This document shows, piece by piece, positions 1 to 9,016 of a stretch of DNA of 64,000 bases. The stretch lies in NCBI RefSeq assembly GCF_000745345.1, contig NZ_JQNR01000005.1:2046001-2110000 (forward strand), read 5' to 3'. How positions within the stretch are numbered: position 1 is the first letter of the stretch; every line of letters starts with the position of its first letter. Origin of the DNA: Actinacidiphila yeochonensis CN732. GTDB lineage: Bacteria; Actinomycetota; Actinomycetes; Streptomycetales; Streptomycetaceae. Below the pieces are notes generated by a model. It was not told where the DNA came from. It saw nothing but the letters and a program-made list of their open reading frames with translations, and made no database searches. The position numbers were made by a program, and so were the translations under genes.

Positions 1-1204
1 GTTGGACGACCCTCGCCGTTCCCGCGCTGGCCACGCTCGGGGTTGCCTGGTGCGCGGGCAACGGCGGGTGGTCACTGCGCGGGACGGCAGGGGTGGTACT
101 GGGCGCGGCCCTGGCCGAGGGGGTGGCGGTGGCGGTGCTCGCGGCCTGGTCCGGCGGGGCGCTGGGCGACCAGCGGCTGGCGGAGTTCGGCCCGTTGTGG
201 TGGCGGGCGGGTGTCGCGGCCTGCGTCTGGTCGCTCGCCGCGCTGCCGTTCGCGCTGCTGGTGCGCTTCGGTGTGGCGCACCCGCCGCGCCTGGGGAGGT
301 CGCCGCTCTCCCGGCTGCGCCCGCGCCGACGGGTACGGCGGGCCGAGCACGGCCCGGAGGCTGAGGCACGCCGCGGTTCCGCCGCCGTGACGGCCGTGAC
401 GGCCACGACGGGCCAGGGGCCAGAGAGCGCGAAGGCAGCGGGCGCGAAGAGTGCGAAGGCTGCGAAGGACGCGGCGGGCACGGAGGACGCGGAGGAGGTG
501 GCGGACGCGAAGGCTGCGAAGGACGCGGCGGGCACGGAGGACGCGGAGGAGGTGGCGGACGCGAAGGCTGCGAAGGACGCGGCGGACGTCGACGGTCGGC
601 CGGAAGGCGGACGGCGGCCGCGGGTACCGCGGCCTGGCCTGCCCCGGCGGCGCCCGGGACGGGTCGGGGAGCCGGACGCCGGGGAGGCGGCGAGCAGCGG
701 CGCCCCGGCCGGGCCGGGGCGCGCACAGGAGGGGCACCGCCGGAAGGGCCACGTCCGGAGGGGGCGCCGTCGGCCGAGTCGGCTCCGCCGGGGCCGAGAT
801 CCGCCGCGTCCGCCGCGGCCGGGTCGCCAGCGGCCCCGTCGGAGTCGGAGCCGGAGCCGGAGCCGGAGCCGGGATCCGAGTCCGAGCTGGAGCTGGTGCC
901 GGAGTCCGAGCCGGTGCCGGTGCCGGTGCCGGAGTCCGAGTCCGAGCCGGTGCCGGAGCGGGTGCTGGAGCTGGAGCTGGAGCTGGAGTGGGCACCGGCC
1001 GAGTCGACTCCGCGGGAGCGGGAGGAGGCGCCGTTGCCGGTGTCGCGGGCGGGGTCGGCCACACCCGACCCGTCGCCGTGGCCCGCACCGGCGCCGTTGC
1101 CGCTCTTCCCGCCCCCGCTGCCCGACCTGCCGCCGTCCCAGCCGCCGTCACCCGTGCTTCCGCCGGAGCCGCCGGCCCCGCCGCTGCCGGTGTCCGACCC
1201 CTGA
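1..1204 (+). CDS. DUF6350 family membrane protein, 3' part (frameshifted tail)
   Basis: The gene enters from the left edge. Frame 3 (from base 3) encodes Gly/Ala/Trp-rich hydrophobic helices ending near base 280 (around PLWWRAGVAACVWSLAALPF). A charged, low-complexity cytoplasmic tail follows, including an 18-residue repeat (AKAAKDAAGTEDAEEVAD). The position just before purN, as in other Streptomyces, supports the DUF6350 assignment; its function is unknown. Frame 3 does not stop before 2468 and turns Arg-rich after ~765. Frame 2 there reads as an acidic, Pro/Glu-rich tail with strong GC3 and stops at 1204. One extra G in the G5 run at 760-764 joins the two frames. I therefore read the end as 1204 with an assembly frameshift. 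The tail frame is less certain than the membrane part. Confidence 0.65.
453..590 (+). repeat. 54-bp tandem repeat, about 2.6 copies
   Basis: Copies lie at 453-506 and 507-560, with a partial third copy from 561. They are nearly identical and encode the 18-residue unit AKAAKDAAGTEDAEEVAD in the tail of the DUF6350 protein. Confidence 0.9.
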
Positions 1205-1451
1205 GCGGCGCCCGTCCGACGGGACGGAGCCGACGGCAGTCCGCGTACGGCGGGGCGACGCGGATGGCACGGGTCCGGCCCCCGGTCGGCGGCGCACCAC
1301 GGTGGCAGGAGTCACACGCCGCCGCACCGTGCCGGGGCGCAAGCGCACAGGACCGCCCGCCGAAACGGGACCGCCGCCGCAGGAGACCTGCGACGGCGGT
1401 TCGGTCGACTCAGTCCAGCTCGGCTCAGCCAAGCTCAGCCCGTCTTCCCGC

Positions 1452-2348
1452 TCAGTCGCGGAAGGGCTTCAGGTCCCGCAGGGGCGAGGGCAGCAGCTTC
1501 TGGCAGGACTGCGACGCCGCGCTGGTCAGCGCGTCGGCCTTGCAGTCGTAGTAGTCGCGGTAGGCCAGCTGGAAGCCGTACGTCGTCCCCACCATCGCCA
1601 GGGCGATCACGCTGGTCACGATGCCCGTCCACGCCGCCGTCGTGAAGGAGCGCTGCGCCTCGGGGCCGGGTGCGGGCGGAGCCGGGCGCGGGGTCTGCGT
1701 CTGGCCCTGGGCCTGGGAGGCGCCGGCGAGCGCCGAGGCGGCCTGCGCGCGGGCCTTGGCCCGCTCCTCCGGAGACATCCGCAGCGCGCTGATGCCCCAG
1801 TACAGCGACAGCGCGCCGAGCAGCAGCGCCAGCGGCGTCCAGCCGACGATCCCGGAGAAGAGCCCCCACACGCCGCACATCAGCGCGTAGCGCGACCTGC
1901 GCTGCGCCGGGTCGGTCGGGTCGAAGCGCGGGCCCTGTCCCTGCGGGCCGGTCGGCCCCTGCTGGCCGGACTGCCGGGCGAACGGATCGGGTCGGCCCGC
2001 CTGCGGCTGGCGGCTGCTCCACTGGCTGCCCCACACCGGCGGCGGGGGCTGCTGTCCGCCGTTGCCCTGACCGGAGCCCCAGCCCGGGCCCGAGCCGTCA
2101 CCGTCGCCGCCGCCGGAACCACCGCCGTCGCCGGAACCGGAACCGCCGCCCGAGCCCTGGCCGGGACCGGAGCCGCCGCCGGAACCGGAGCCCGATCCGG
2201 AGGAGCCGCGGTGCGGCTGCTGTCGCGGCTGCCACGGCCGGTCGGGTGCTCCCTCGGGCGGGGGCGCGAACGGGTTGTCCCGCTGATCGCCCTCGGGCGC
2301 GCGCAGCGCGAGATCGATACGGACGCTGCTCATAGTGTGATGCGCCAT
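1452..2348 (-). CDS. DUF4190 domain membrane protein
   Basis: A protein of about 298 aa. The N-terminal half is a Gly/Ser/Pro-rich disordered region (runs of GSGSG/GGG). A membrane domain follows with two hydrophobic helices, around YALMCGVWGLFSGIVGWTPL and then a segment near TGIVTSVIALAMVGTTYGF. A short polar tail follows. Two helices after a Pro/Gly-rich N-terminus fits the DUF4190 pattern common in actinobacteria; its role is unknown. The ATG at 2348 has AAGGGG directly against it. A second ATG at 2333 (MSSVRIDL) has the same purine run 15 nt upstream, so the start is not settled. It is divergent from purN and convergent with the preceding gene. Confidence 0.75.
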   Translation of the reverse strand: MAHHTMSSVRIDLALRAPEGDQRDNPFAPPPEGAPDRPWQPRQQPHRGSSGSGSGSGGGSGPGQGSGGGSGSGDGGGSGGGDGDGSGPGWGSGQGNGGQQPPPPVWGSQWSSRQPQAGRPDPFARQSGQQGPTGPQGQGPRFDPTDPAQRRSRYALMCGVWGLFSGIVGWTPLALLLGALSLYWGISALRMSPEERAKARAQAASALAGASQAQGQTQTPRPAPPAPGPEAQRSFTTAAWTGIVTSVIALAMVGTTYGFQLAYRDYYDCKADALTSAASQSCQKLLPSPLRDLKPFRD

Positions 2349-2576
2349 CCCCTTGGGCTCGGCTCCTGTCGCGTACGTGTTGTTCTGGTGCAGACGCTAT
2401 GCAGACGCTACCGCCCGCGAGCTCCCCCGTCCCGTGGGGGCCGTGCGCGGTGCCGGTATCGTTGCTGACGGTCGGCGGGCTCGTAGGGTTCCCCTGAATC
2501 CCAGCATCGCCCACCTTGTAGGAACATCCGAAAAAGCTGACAAGCATCCCGCTCCGCCCCGAGAGAGGCCGTCGTC

Positions 2577-3199
2577 GTGGCCCCCGTTCCCCCGCCCGCC
2601 TCGTCGTGTTGGTCTCCGGTTCGGGGACGAACCTCCAGGCCCTGCTCGACGCCATCGCCGCCGACCCCGACTACGGCGCCCGCATCGTCGCCGTCGGTGC
2701 CGACCGCGAGGGCATCGCGGGCCTGGACCGGGCGCACGCCGCGGGCCTGCCCACCTTCGTGGTGCGGGTGCGCGACCACGCCGACCGGGCCGCCTGGGAC
2801 CGGGCGCTCGCCGAGGCGACCGCCGCGTACGCGCCGGACCTGGTGGTCTCCGCCGGCTTCATGAAGATCGTCGGCCCGGAGTTCCTCGCCCGGTTCGGCG
2901 GGCGGCTGGTCAACACCCACCCGGCGCTGCTGCCGAGCTTCCCGGGGGCCCACGGCGTGCGGGACGCGCTCGCGTACGGCGCGAAGGTGACCGGCTGCAC
3001 CGTCCACTTCGTCGACGACGGCGTCGACACCGGCCCCGTCATCGCGCAGGGCGTCGTGGAGGTCCGGCCGGACGACACGGAGGACGCCCTCCACGAGCGC
3101 ATCAAGGACGTAGAACGGCGGCTGCTCGTCGACGTGGTGGGACGCCTGTCCCGCGACGGCTACCGCATCGAGGGACGAAAGGTGACGATCCCGGCATGA
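2577..3199 (+). CDS. purN: Phosphoribosylglycinamide formyltransferase (GART)
   Basis: Transfers a formyl group from 10-formyl-THF to GAR in de novo purine synthesis. The sequence shows VLVSGSGTNLQALLDAI (phosphate-binding loop), SAGFMKIVG, the NTHPALLPSFPGAHG catalytic motif (Asn, His) and the TGCTVHFVDDGVDTGPVI segment with the catalytic Asp. The continuous frame starts only at GTG 2606 with no ribosome-binding site. A GTG at 2577 preceded by GAGAGAGG lies in another frame. Adding one C to either C5 run (2581-2585 or 2589-2593) joins them into a normal N-terminus such as MAPVPPARLVVLVSGSG, so I extend to 2577. The stop overlaps the purH ATG (ATGA), indicating translational coupling. Confidence 0.93.
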
Positions 3200-4794
3200 G
3201 TGCCACTCCCCAGCAGACCACCCCCCAGGACGGCGAGACGCGCCGGCCCATCCGCCGCGCGCTGGTCAGCGTCTACGACAAGACCGGCCTGGAGGAGCTG
3301 GCCCGCGGCCTGCACGAGGCCGGCGTCGAGCTGGTGTCCACCGGCTCCACCGCCGGGCGGATCGCCGCGGCCGGGGTCCCCGTCACCAAGGTGGAGGAGC
3401 TGACCGGCTTCCCCGAGTGCCTGGACGGCCGGGTCAAGACCCTCCACCCCAAGGTGCACGCCGGCATCCTCGCCGACCTGCGCCTGGAGGAGCACCGCAA
3501 CCAGCTCGCCGAGCTGGGCGTCGAGCCCTTCGAGCTGGTCGTCTGCAACCTCTACCCGTTCCGCGAGACCGTCGCCTCGGGCGCGGGCGAGGACGAGTGC
3601 GTGGAGCAGATCGACATCGGCGGGCCCTCCATGGTGCGCGCCGCCGCCAAGAACCACCCCTCGGTGGCGATCGTCACCAGCCCGGTCCGCTACGGCGACG
3701 TGCTCGCCGCCGTCCGCGAGGGCGGCTTCGACCTGGCCGCCCGCAAGCGGCTGGCCGCCGAGGCGTTCCAGCACACCGCCGCGTACGACGTGACCGTCGC
3801 GTCCTGGTTCGTCGACCCCGAGGGTGCCGCGGCCGACGGTGGGGACGCCTTCCCGTCCTTCACCGGCGCCACCTACACCCGGCAGAACACCCTGCGCTAC
3901 GGCGAGAACCCGCACCAGGGCGCCGCGCTCTACACCGACGGCAGCGGCACCGGCCTGGCCGGCGCCGAGCAGCTGCACGGCAAGGAGATGTCCTACAACA
4001 ACTACGTGGACACCGAGGCCGCCCGCCGCGCCGCCTACGACCACGAGGGCGTCTGCGTCGCCATCATCAAGCACGCCAACCCCTGCGGGATCGCGGTCGG
4101 CGCCGACGTCGCCGAGGCCCACCGCAAGGCCCACGCGTGCGACCCGCTGTCCGCGTTCGGCGGCGTCATCGCCGTCAACCGCCCGGTGTCGGTGGCGATG
4201 GCCGAGCAGGTCGCGGAGATCTTCACCGAGGTGATCGTCGCCCCGGCGTACGAGGACGGCGCCGTCGAGGTGCTGGCCCGCAAGAAGAACATCCGGGTGC
4301 TGCGCTGCGCGGACGCGCCGGCGGTCGCCACGGAGACCCGTCCGATCGAGGGCGGCCTGCTGGTGCAGACCCGCGACCTGCTCCAGGCCGAGGGCGACGC
4401 CCCCGCCACGTGGACGCTGGCCGCCGGCGAGGCGCTGCCGGCCGAGGAGCTCGCCGAGCTGGCGTTCGCCTGGCGGGCCTGTCGCGCGGTGAAGTCCAAC
4501 GCGATCCTGCTGGCCAAGGGCGGCGCGACCGTCGGCGTCGGCATGGGCCAGGTCAACCGGGTCGACTCCGCGAAGCTGGCCGTGGAGCGGGCCGGTGCCG
4601 AGCGCGCCGCGGGCTCCTACGCCGCCTCCGACGCGTTCTTCCCCTTCCCGGACGGCTTCGAGGTGCTGGCCGCGGCGGGCGTGAAGGCGGTGGCCCAGCC
4701 GGGCGGCTCGATCCGGGACGAGGCCGTGGTCGAGGCCGCGCTGAAGGCCGGCGTGACGATGTACTTCACCGGCACCCGCCACTTCTTCCACTGA
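3196..4794 (+). CDS. purH: Bifunctional AICAR formyltransferase / IMP cyclohydrolase
   Basis: Carries out the last two steps of IMP synthesis. It is 532 aa, the normal family length. The N-terminal IMP cyclohydrolase (MGS-like) domain shows ALVSVYDKTGLEELARGL, STGSTAGRI, GRVKTLHPKVHAGIL and IDIGGPSMVRAAAKNH. The C-terminal transformylase shows GKEMSYNNYVD, IIKHANPCGIAVG, DPLSAFGGVIAVN and an ending GGSIRDE...MYFTGTRHFFH. The ATG overlaps the purN stop by 4 nt. The last codons and stop fall in a 20-bp tandem duplication, followed by a strong hairpin. Confidence 0.98.
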   Translation: MSATPQQTTPQDGETRRPIRRALVSVYDKTGLEELARGLHEAGVELVSTGSTAGRIAAAGVPVTKVEELTGFPECLDGRVKTLHPKVHAGILADLRLEEHRNQLAELGVEPFELVVCNLYPFRETVASGAGEDECVEQIDIGGPSMVRAAAKNHPSVAIVTSPVRYGDVLAAVREGGFDLAARKRLAAEAFQHTAAYDVTVASWFVDPEGAAADGGDAFPSFTGATYTRQNTLRYGENPHQGAALYTDGSGTGLAGAEQLHGKEMSYNNYVDTEAARRAAYDHEGVCVAIIKHANPCGIAVGADVAEAHRKAHACDPLSAFGGVIAVNRPVSVAMAEQVAEIFTEVIVAPAYEDGAVEVLARKKNIRVLRCADAPAVATETRPIEGGLLVQTRDLLQAEGDAPATWTLAAGEALPAEELAELAFAWRACRAVKSNAILLAKGGATVGVGMGQVNRVDSAKLAVERAGAERAAGSYAASDAFFPFPDGFEVLAAAGVKAVAQPGGSIRDEAVVEAALKAGVTMYFTGTRHFFH

Positions 4795-4824
4795 TCACCG
4801 GTCGCTTCCACTGATCACCGGTCG
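4785..4824 (+). repeat. 20-bp tandem duplication at the purH stop
   Basis: Two perfect, adjacent copies of CTTCCACTGATCACCGGTCG (4785-4804, 4805-4824). The first copy contains the purH stop codon. Confidence 0.95.
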
Positions 4825-4833
4825 GCCGGCTCA

Positions 4834-4878
4834 CGAGGGCGGGGCGGGAAGGGGCAGCCCCTTCCCGCCCCGCCCTCG
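4834..4878. terminator. Bidirectional terminator between purH and the RDD gene
   Basis: Perfect 21-bp inverted repeat (4834-4854 and 4858-4878) around a CAG loop, between two convergent genes. No U-tract follows, as is usual in Streptomyces. Confidence 0.85.
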
Positions 4879-4893
4879 TACGTTCCGTACGTC

Positions 4894-5678
4894 CTACTGG
4901 GGGTCCTTGATGACCACGGTGTGGACGATCTTGTCGGCGAAGGTCTGGTTCCGGGAGTCCCACAGCGGCCACAGATAGCCGAGATAGCAGGCCGCGCCGT
5001 CCAGGAAGTGCAGCAGCCGCCGCCCGAAGGCGAGGCCGAAGCCCAGCGTCCTGCCGTCGTACTCGCGCAGCAGCCGGATGCCGACGATGCGCTTGCCCGG
5101 GGACTGGCCGGTCTTGCCCTCGCGGTAGCACACGTAGAAGGTGGCCACGAGGGAGAGCAGGCCGCCGATCAGGATCAACGCGATGGAGCTGCCCTGCGCC
5201 TGCGGGACCGGGCAGGCGGCGTGGCTGATTCCCTGGTCCGAGCAGTCCTGGTAGCGGTTCCCCAGGTGGATCACCAGCCGGAGGTACCCGGCCATGTACA
5301 GGCCGCCGGGCACCAGGAAGAGGATCAGGCTGTCGAGCAGTGTGGCACCCACCCGCGCGCCCCAGCTGGCCAGCGGGGGCATGCCCGGCAGTGGACCGCC
5401 GGGCGGGGGTAGCCGCCGGGGCCGCCCGCCTGCTGCGGGAAGGCCGGGTAGCCGCCCGGAGCGCCGTACCCCGGGGGATATCCCTGCCCGTAGCCGGGCT
5501 GGCCGTAGCCGGGCTGGCCATAGGGGGGCTGGCCGTAGCCGGGTTGTCCGTAGGGGGGCTGGCCGTAGCCGGGCTGCGGCTGGCCCGGCTGTTGCGGGTA
5601 TCCGTACGGGGGAGGCGGCTGGTTGCCGTGGGGCGGCTGCTGCGGCGGTCCGTCGTACGGACCCGGAGGCTGGCTCAC
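4894..5678 (-). CDS. RDD family membrane protein with PYGQPGYG-repeat N-terminus (frameshifted)
   Basis: The N-terminal ~90 residues, from ATG 5678 (MSQPPGPYDG), are a Pro/Gln/Gly/Tyr repeat (PYGQPGYGQ units) typical of cytoplasmic tails of Streptomyces RDD proteins. The C-terminal membrane domain is in another frame. It shows ASWGARVGATLLDSLILF (the R and D of RDD), three or four helices, GQSPGKRIVGIRL and DKIVHTVVI. Adding one C opposite the G5 run 5405-5409 joins GGYP to PPGGPLPG and restores one ORF. RDD proteins are of uncertain function, often proposed as transporters. The gene is convergent with purH and divergent from folD. Confidence 0.85.
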
Positions 5679-5881
5679 GTGGTTCCTTCAAGCGGGGACG
5701 GCTATGTGGGACGGCCCACATCGTGCGGTCCGGCGCGCCGCGGGCGCAAGGGACAGAACCCCCCATCCCGGAGGCTGTTGGGAAGCCCCTCCCGCGCCGC
5801 CCGGCCCGCCCGCCGGACACCGCACGGAACAGGCCGGGGCCGGATTGGTGGCGGACGGCCCCGATCCGCGAGGATGGGGTC

Positions 5882-6745
5882 ATGACCGCCCAGATTCTCG
5901 ATGGCAAGGCCACCTCCGCAGCGATCAAGGCCGAACTGACCGAGCGCGTTCAGGCGCTGAAGGCCCGCGGTGTCAACCCGGGCCTGGGGACCCTGCTGGT
6001 CGGCGACGACCCCGGCAGCAAGTGGTACGTCGCCGGCAAGCACCGCGACTGCGCGCAGGTGGGCATCGGCTCCATCCAGCGCGAGCTTCCCGCGACCGCC
6101 ACCCAGGAGGAGATCGAGGCGGTCGTCGAAGAGCTGAACGGCAACCCCGACTGCACCGGCTACATCGTCCAGCTGCCGCTGCCCAAGGGGATCGACACCA
6201 ACCGGGTGCTGGAGCTGATGGACCCGGCCAAGGACGCGGACGGCCTGCACCCGACCAACCTGGGCCGCCTGGTCCTGGGCGTGCCGGCCCCGCTGCCGTG
6301 CACCCCCAACGGCATCGTCGAACTGCTGCGCCGCCACGACGTGCGGATCGACGGCGCGCACGTGGTCGTGGTCGGCCGCGGCATCACCGTGGGCCGCTCG
6401 ATCGGGCTGCTGTTCACCCGCAAGTCCGAGAACGCGACGGTGACCCTCTGCCACACCGGCACCCGCGACCTGCCCGCGCTGCTGCGCCAGGCCGACATCG
6501 TCGTGGCCGCCGCCGGGGTGCCGCACATCGTCAAGCCCGAGGACGTCAAGGAGGGCGCGGCCGTGCTCGACGTCGGCGTCAGCCGCGACGAGCAGGGCAA
6601 GATCGTCGGCGACGTCCACCCCGGCGTGGCCGAGGTGGCCGGCTGGCTGTCGCCCAACCCGGGCGGTGTCGGCCCGATGACGCGCGCGCTGCTCCTGCAG
6701 AACGTCGTGGAGACGGCCGAGCGGGCGGCGGACCATGTCGGCTGA
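5882..6745 (+). CDS. folD: Bifunctional 5,10-methylene-THF dehydrogenase / cyclohydrolase
   Basis: Interconverts methylene-, methenyl- and 10-formyl-THF with NADP, supplying formyl groups to PurN and PurH. It is 287 aa. Visible signatures are SKWYVAGKHRDC (active-site Tyr and Lys), GYIVQLPLPKGID, KDADGLHPTNLG, PCTPNGIVELL, VVVGRGITVGRSIGLL (Rossmann), VLDVGVS and the terminal PNPGGVGPMTRALLLQN. ATG 5882 follows GGATGGGGTC. The 3' end overlaps the start of the DUF3017 gene by 11 nt. Confidence 0.97.
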   Translation: MTAQILDGKATSAAIKAELTERVQALKARGVNPGLGTLLVGDDPGSKWYVAGKHRDCAQVGIGSIQRELPATATQEEIEAVVEELNGNPDCTGYIVQLPLPKGIDTNRVLELMDPAKDADGLHPTNLGRLVLGVPAPLPCTPNGIVELLRRHDVRIDGAHVVVVGRGITVGRSIGLLFTRKSENATVTLCHTGTRDLPALLRQADIVVAAAGVPHIVKPEDVKEGAAVLDVGVSRDEQGKIVGDVHPGVAEVAGWLSPNPGGVGPMTRALLLQNVVETAERAADHVG

Positions 6746-7217
6746 GACGCCGGCCGGGGCGTCGATCGGCCCGGCCGAGGGCGCGGCCTTCGGCGTCGCG
6801 CGCGACCCGGGGAGCCGCGATGGCGGCCCCCGGGGCGAGGGGGCCCGGGACGGGGTCGCCCGCACCACCGCCCGGCCCGAGGGCGGCGGCCGGGCGGCCG
6901 GCGGCGACGCCCCGGCCCCGGCCCGCCAGTGGCCGATCCTGCTGGTCCTCGCGGGCGCGGTGGCCGGCCTCGTCGTCACCGCGACCGATCACCTCCGGTC
7001 CGGCACGATCATCGTGGCGGCGTCCCTGCTGTTGGGCGCGGTGCTGCGGTGGGCGATGACGAACGTCGGCATGCTCGCGGTCCGCAGCAGGTTCACCGAC
7101 GTGATCACCTACGGAATCCTGGGCACGGGCATCATCCTGCTCGCCCTCATGACCCAGCCGGACCCGGTGATCCGCATCCCCTTCCTAGAGGACATCATCC
7201 ACTTCTCCGTCCGCTGA
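6735..7217 (+). CDS. DUF3017 domain membrane protein
   Basis: A 160-aa protein overlapping the folD 3' end, so cotranscribed and coupled. Residues 1-65 are Gly/Ala/Arg-rich and disordered. Three hydrophobic helices follow: WPILLVLAGAVAGLVVTATD, then a segment near GTIIVAASLLLGAVLRWAMT, then GILGTGIILLALM. This matches the actinobacterial DUF3017 layout; its role is unknown. A perfect hairpin lies just downstream. Confidence 0.85.
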   Translation: MSAETPAGASIGPAEGAAFGVARDPGSRDGGPRGEGARDGVARTTARPEGGGRAAGGDAPAPARQWPILLVLAGAVAGLVVTATDHLRSGTIIVAASLLLGAVLRWAMTNVGMLAVRSRFTDVITYGILGTGIILLALMTQPDPVIRIPFLEDIIHFSVR

Positions 7218-7223
7218 CCGGGG

Positions 7224-7265
7224 CCCGCGCCCCCGCCTGGACCCCCGCCCCCTCGGGGGCGCGGG
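7224..7265 (+). terminator. Terminator after folD-DUF3017
   Basis: Perfect 11-bp inverted repeat CCCGCGCCCCC / GGGGGCGCGGG (7224-7234 and 7255-7265), 7 nt after the DUF3017 stop. Confidence 0.75.
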
Positions 7266-7763
7266 TACCCGGCCAGTGAGCCCCCCTCAGGGGTGCGGTG
7301 ACCGCGTGCTCGGTATCTGCGGAGCGAGGGGCGCGGGGAACCGCGCGCTCGGCCACGACGTACGGGCGCCCGGCAGTCTGCCGACCCCCTCGTGGCGGGG
7401 TGCCGCAAGCCCGCGCTCTGGGCAAGGGCACTCGCGCCCCTGACGTACCCAGCGGAGCGCTTTAGCATGGCCGCCCCCTTCATGTGTGGGCAAGACCGAA
7501 AAAGCCCACGCAAAGGGGGCGTACGGCTACGTTGGCGCGAAGTGGGACGAGCCGTCGCGCCAGTGGCGGCCGGACGCGCGCGGCAGCGGGCCCGTAAGCA
7601 GGCCCGTGAGCCGGCCTCGTGAGCAGGCCCGTAACCGGGCGCGGATGAGGACACGCGGCGTCCCGCGGGCAGAGCCGGGCAGGACCAGGCGGCGCGTTGG
7701 GCAGAGGACGCGTGGAGCCGGTGCCGGCGGAGGACGTGGCGAGGACGCGAGGACGGCGACGAG
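7266..7763. other. Intergenic region without a supported gene
   Basis: About 500 bp between the terminator and the HTH gene. The stretch 7324-7345 (GAGGGGCGCGGGGAACCGCGCG) resembles an interspersed intergenic motif often seen after genes in Streptomyces. The TTTAGCAT at 7461-7468 could be a -10 element for the downstream gene. Small open frames (for example from GTG 7486) have no clear ribosome-binding site and turn Arg-rich, so I do not call them. Confidence 0.5.
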
Positions 7764-8711
7764 ATGGCGCACTGGGAGCCCTTGGCGGACCGCATCCCCG
7801 TGGACCAGCGGCGGCTGGCCGTCCAACTGCGCCGGATGAAGGACCGCAGTGGCCTGACGGTTCCGGCGCTCGCGGCCCGCACCGCCCGGCCCGAGGAGGA
7901 CTGGTGGCGTGCCTTCGCCGGCCGGGACCTGCCCCCGCTGGCCGCCGTGGAGGTGCTCGCGCAGGCCAGCGGCGCCGACTACGACCGGGTCCGTGCTCTG
8001 TGGCAGCTCGCCGCCCGCGCCGCCTCGGGCAAGGGCGACCGCGGCCGTGGCCGCCCCCTGCCGGAGCCGGACCCGCTCGACCCGCTGGCCTCCGAGGAGG
8101 GCCTTCCGGCCGGCCGCCGTGGAGTGGCGCTGCTCGTCGGTGTCGCGGTGCTCGCCGCCGCCGCGCTCGTCGGGGTGCTGCTCACGGCGGGGCAGACCAG
8201 CGGCCGGGCGCCGGTCGGCGCCACCGTGTCCGGGTCGAGCGTGTCCGCTCCGGCGGCCGGGGCCGAGGGCGGCTCGTCCGGGGAGGCCGGGAAGGGGGCC
8301 GCGCGGGCGACCGGCCCGGCTGACCCGGGGCCCGCCGACGCCGACGAGCCGATGTCCGGAACGGCCGATGCCGCCGGCGGCATCGGCTCCCCGAGCGTGG
8401 CCGGGCCGCAGGAGGCCGCAGGCGACGGCTCGACGCCGGCTTCCGACGGTTCCGGTGCCGCGTCGGCGCCGCCGGGGGCCTCGCCGGGCGCACCGGCGGG
8501 CACCCCGACCACCGGCGTCCCCGCCGCTTCCAACGGGTCGGGAGCGGCGACCCCGCAACCCTCCCGCTCCTCCGCGCCGTTGCCCGGCGCGGGCACGGGC
8601 GCGAGCGCGGGCGCGGGCACGAGTAGTCCGCCGACGAGCGGTGCGAGCGCGTCTCCGTCACCCACACGGCGGTGCCTCGGCCTGATCCTGCTGGGTGTCT
8701 GCCTCGGCTGA
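7764..8711 (+). CDS. XRE-like HTH membrane protein with Ala/Gly/Ser-rich tail
   Basis: A 315-aa protein. Residues ~12-75 look like a degenerate XRE helix-turn-helix (QLRRMKDRSGLTVPALAART, then AVEVLAQASGADYDRVRAL). One transmembrane helix follows (GVALLVGVAVLAAAALVGVLL). The remaining ~180 residues are Ala/Gly/Ser/Pro-rich, presumably extracytoplasmic, ending CLGLILLGVCLG. Membrane-anchored HTH proteins of this shape are common upstream of mdh in Streptomyces. Function is unknown. The start is ATG with GAGGACGGCGACGAG upstream. Confidence 0.75.
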   Translation: MAHWEPLADRIPVDQRRLAVQLRRMKDRSGLTVPALAARTARPEEDWWRAFAGRDLPPLAAVEVLAQASGADYDRVRALWQLAARAASGKGDRGRGRPLPEPDPLDPLASEEGLPAGRRGVALLVGVAVLAAAALVGVLLTAGQTSGRAPVGATVSGSSVSAPAAGAEGGSSGEAGKGAARATGPADPGPADADEPMSGTADAAGGIGSPSVAGPQEAAGDGSTPASDGSGAASAPPGASPGAPAGTPTTGVPAASNGSGAATPQPSRSSAPLPGAGTGASAGAGTSSPPTSGASASPSPTRRCLGLILLGVCLG

Positions 8712-9016
8712 CGCGAGTGGCCGCCGACCCCGTCCGTGTGATCGACAGGTCCGTCGGCCGTCCACCCGTTCCACCAGCCCGGTGAACGCACGCCGTGGAC
8801 CTGCCGTGGACCTGCCGCGGACCCCGCTGCGGACCCCTGCGTGGACCCGCGCGGTGACCTGGGACACAGGGGCTCGCGGTAACGGCGGGTCCAGCGCGCG
8901 ATAGCCTGGCGGACGGCTCTCTTGACGCCGAGAGATCCGCCATCGGGCCGCTCGGGCCACCGCCGGGGCGACCACAACCCGCGTAGGACACCCGCAGCAA
9001 AGGCCAGGAGAAGGCA
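8712..9016 (+). promoter_or_regulatory. mdh upstream region with candidate operator
   Basis: This 305-bp non-coding region holds an 18-bp near-palindrome TCTCTTGACGCCGAGAGA at 8918-8935 (7 of 9 pairs match). The mdh ribosome-binding site is AGGAGAAGG at 9005-9013. The palindrome may bind a regulator of TCA-cycle genes; this is inference. Confidence 0.45.

Noticed and set aside
93..2468. 791-aa frame continuing the DUF6350 protein to 2468
   Set aside because: After ~765 it is Arg-rich and would cover the whole DUF4190 gene; the frame-2 tail ending at 1204 is better.
7486..7839. 117-aa ORF from GTG 7486
   Set aside because: The first ~30 residues look plausible, but there is no ribosome-binding site, the rest is Arg-rich and it overlaps the HTH gene start.
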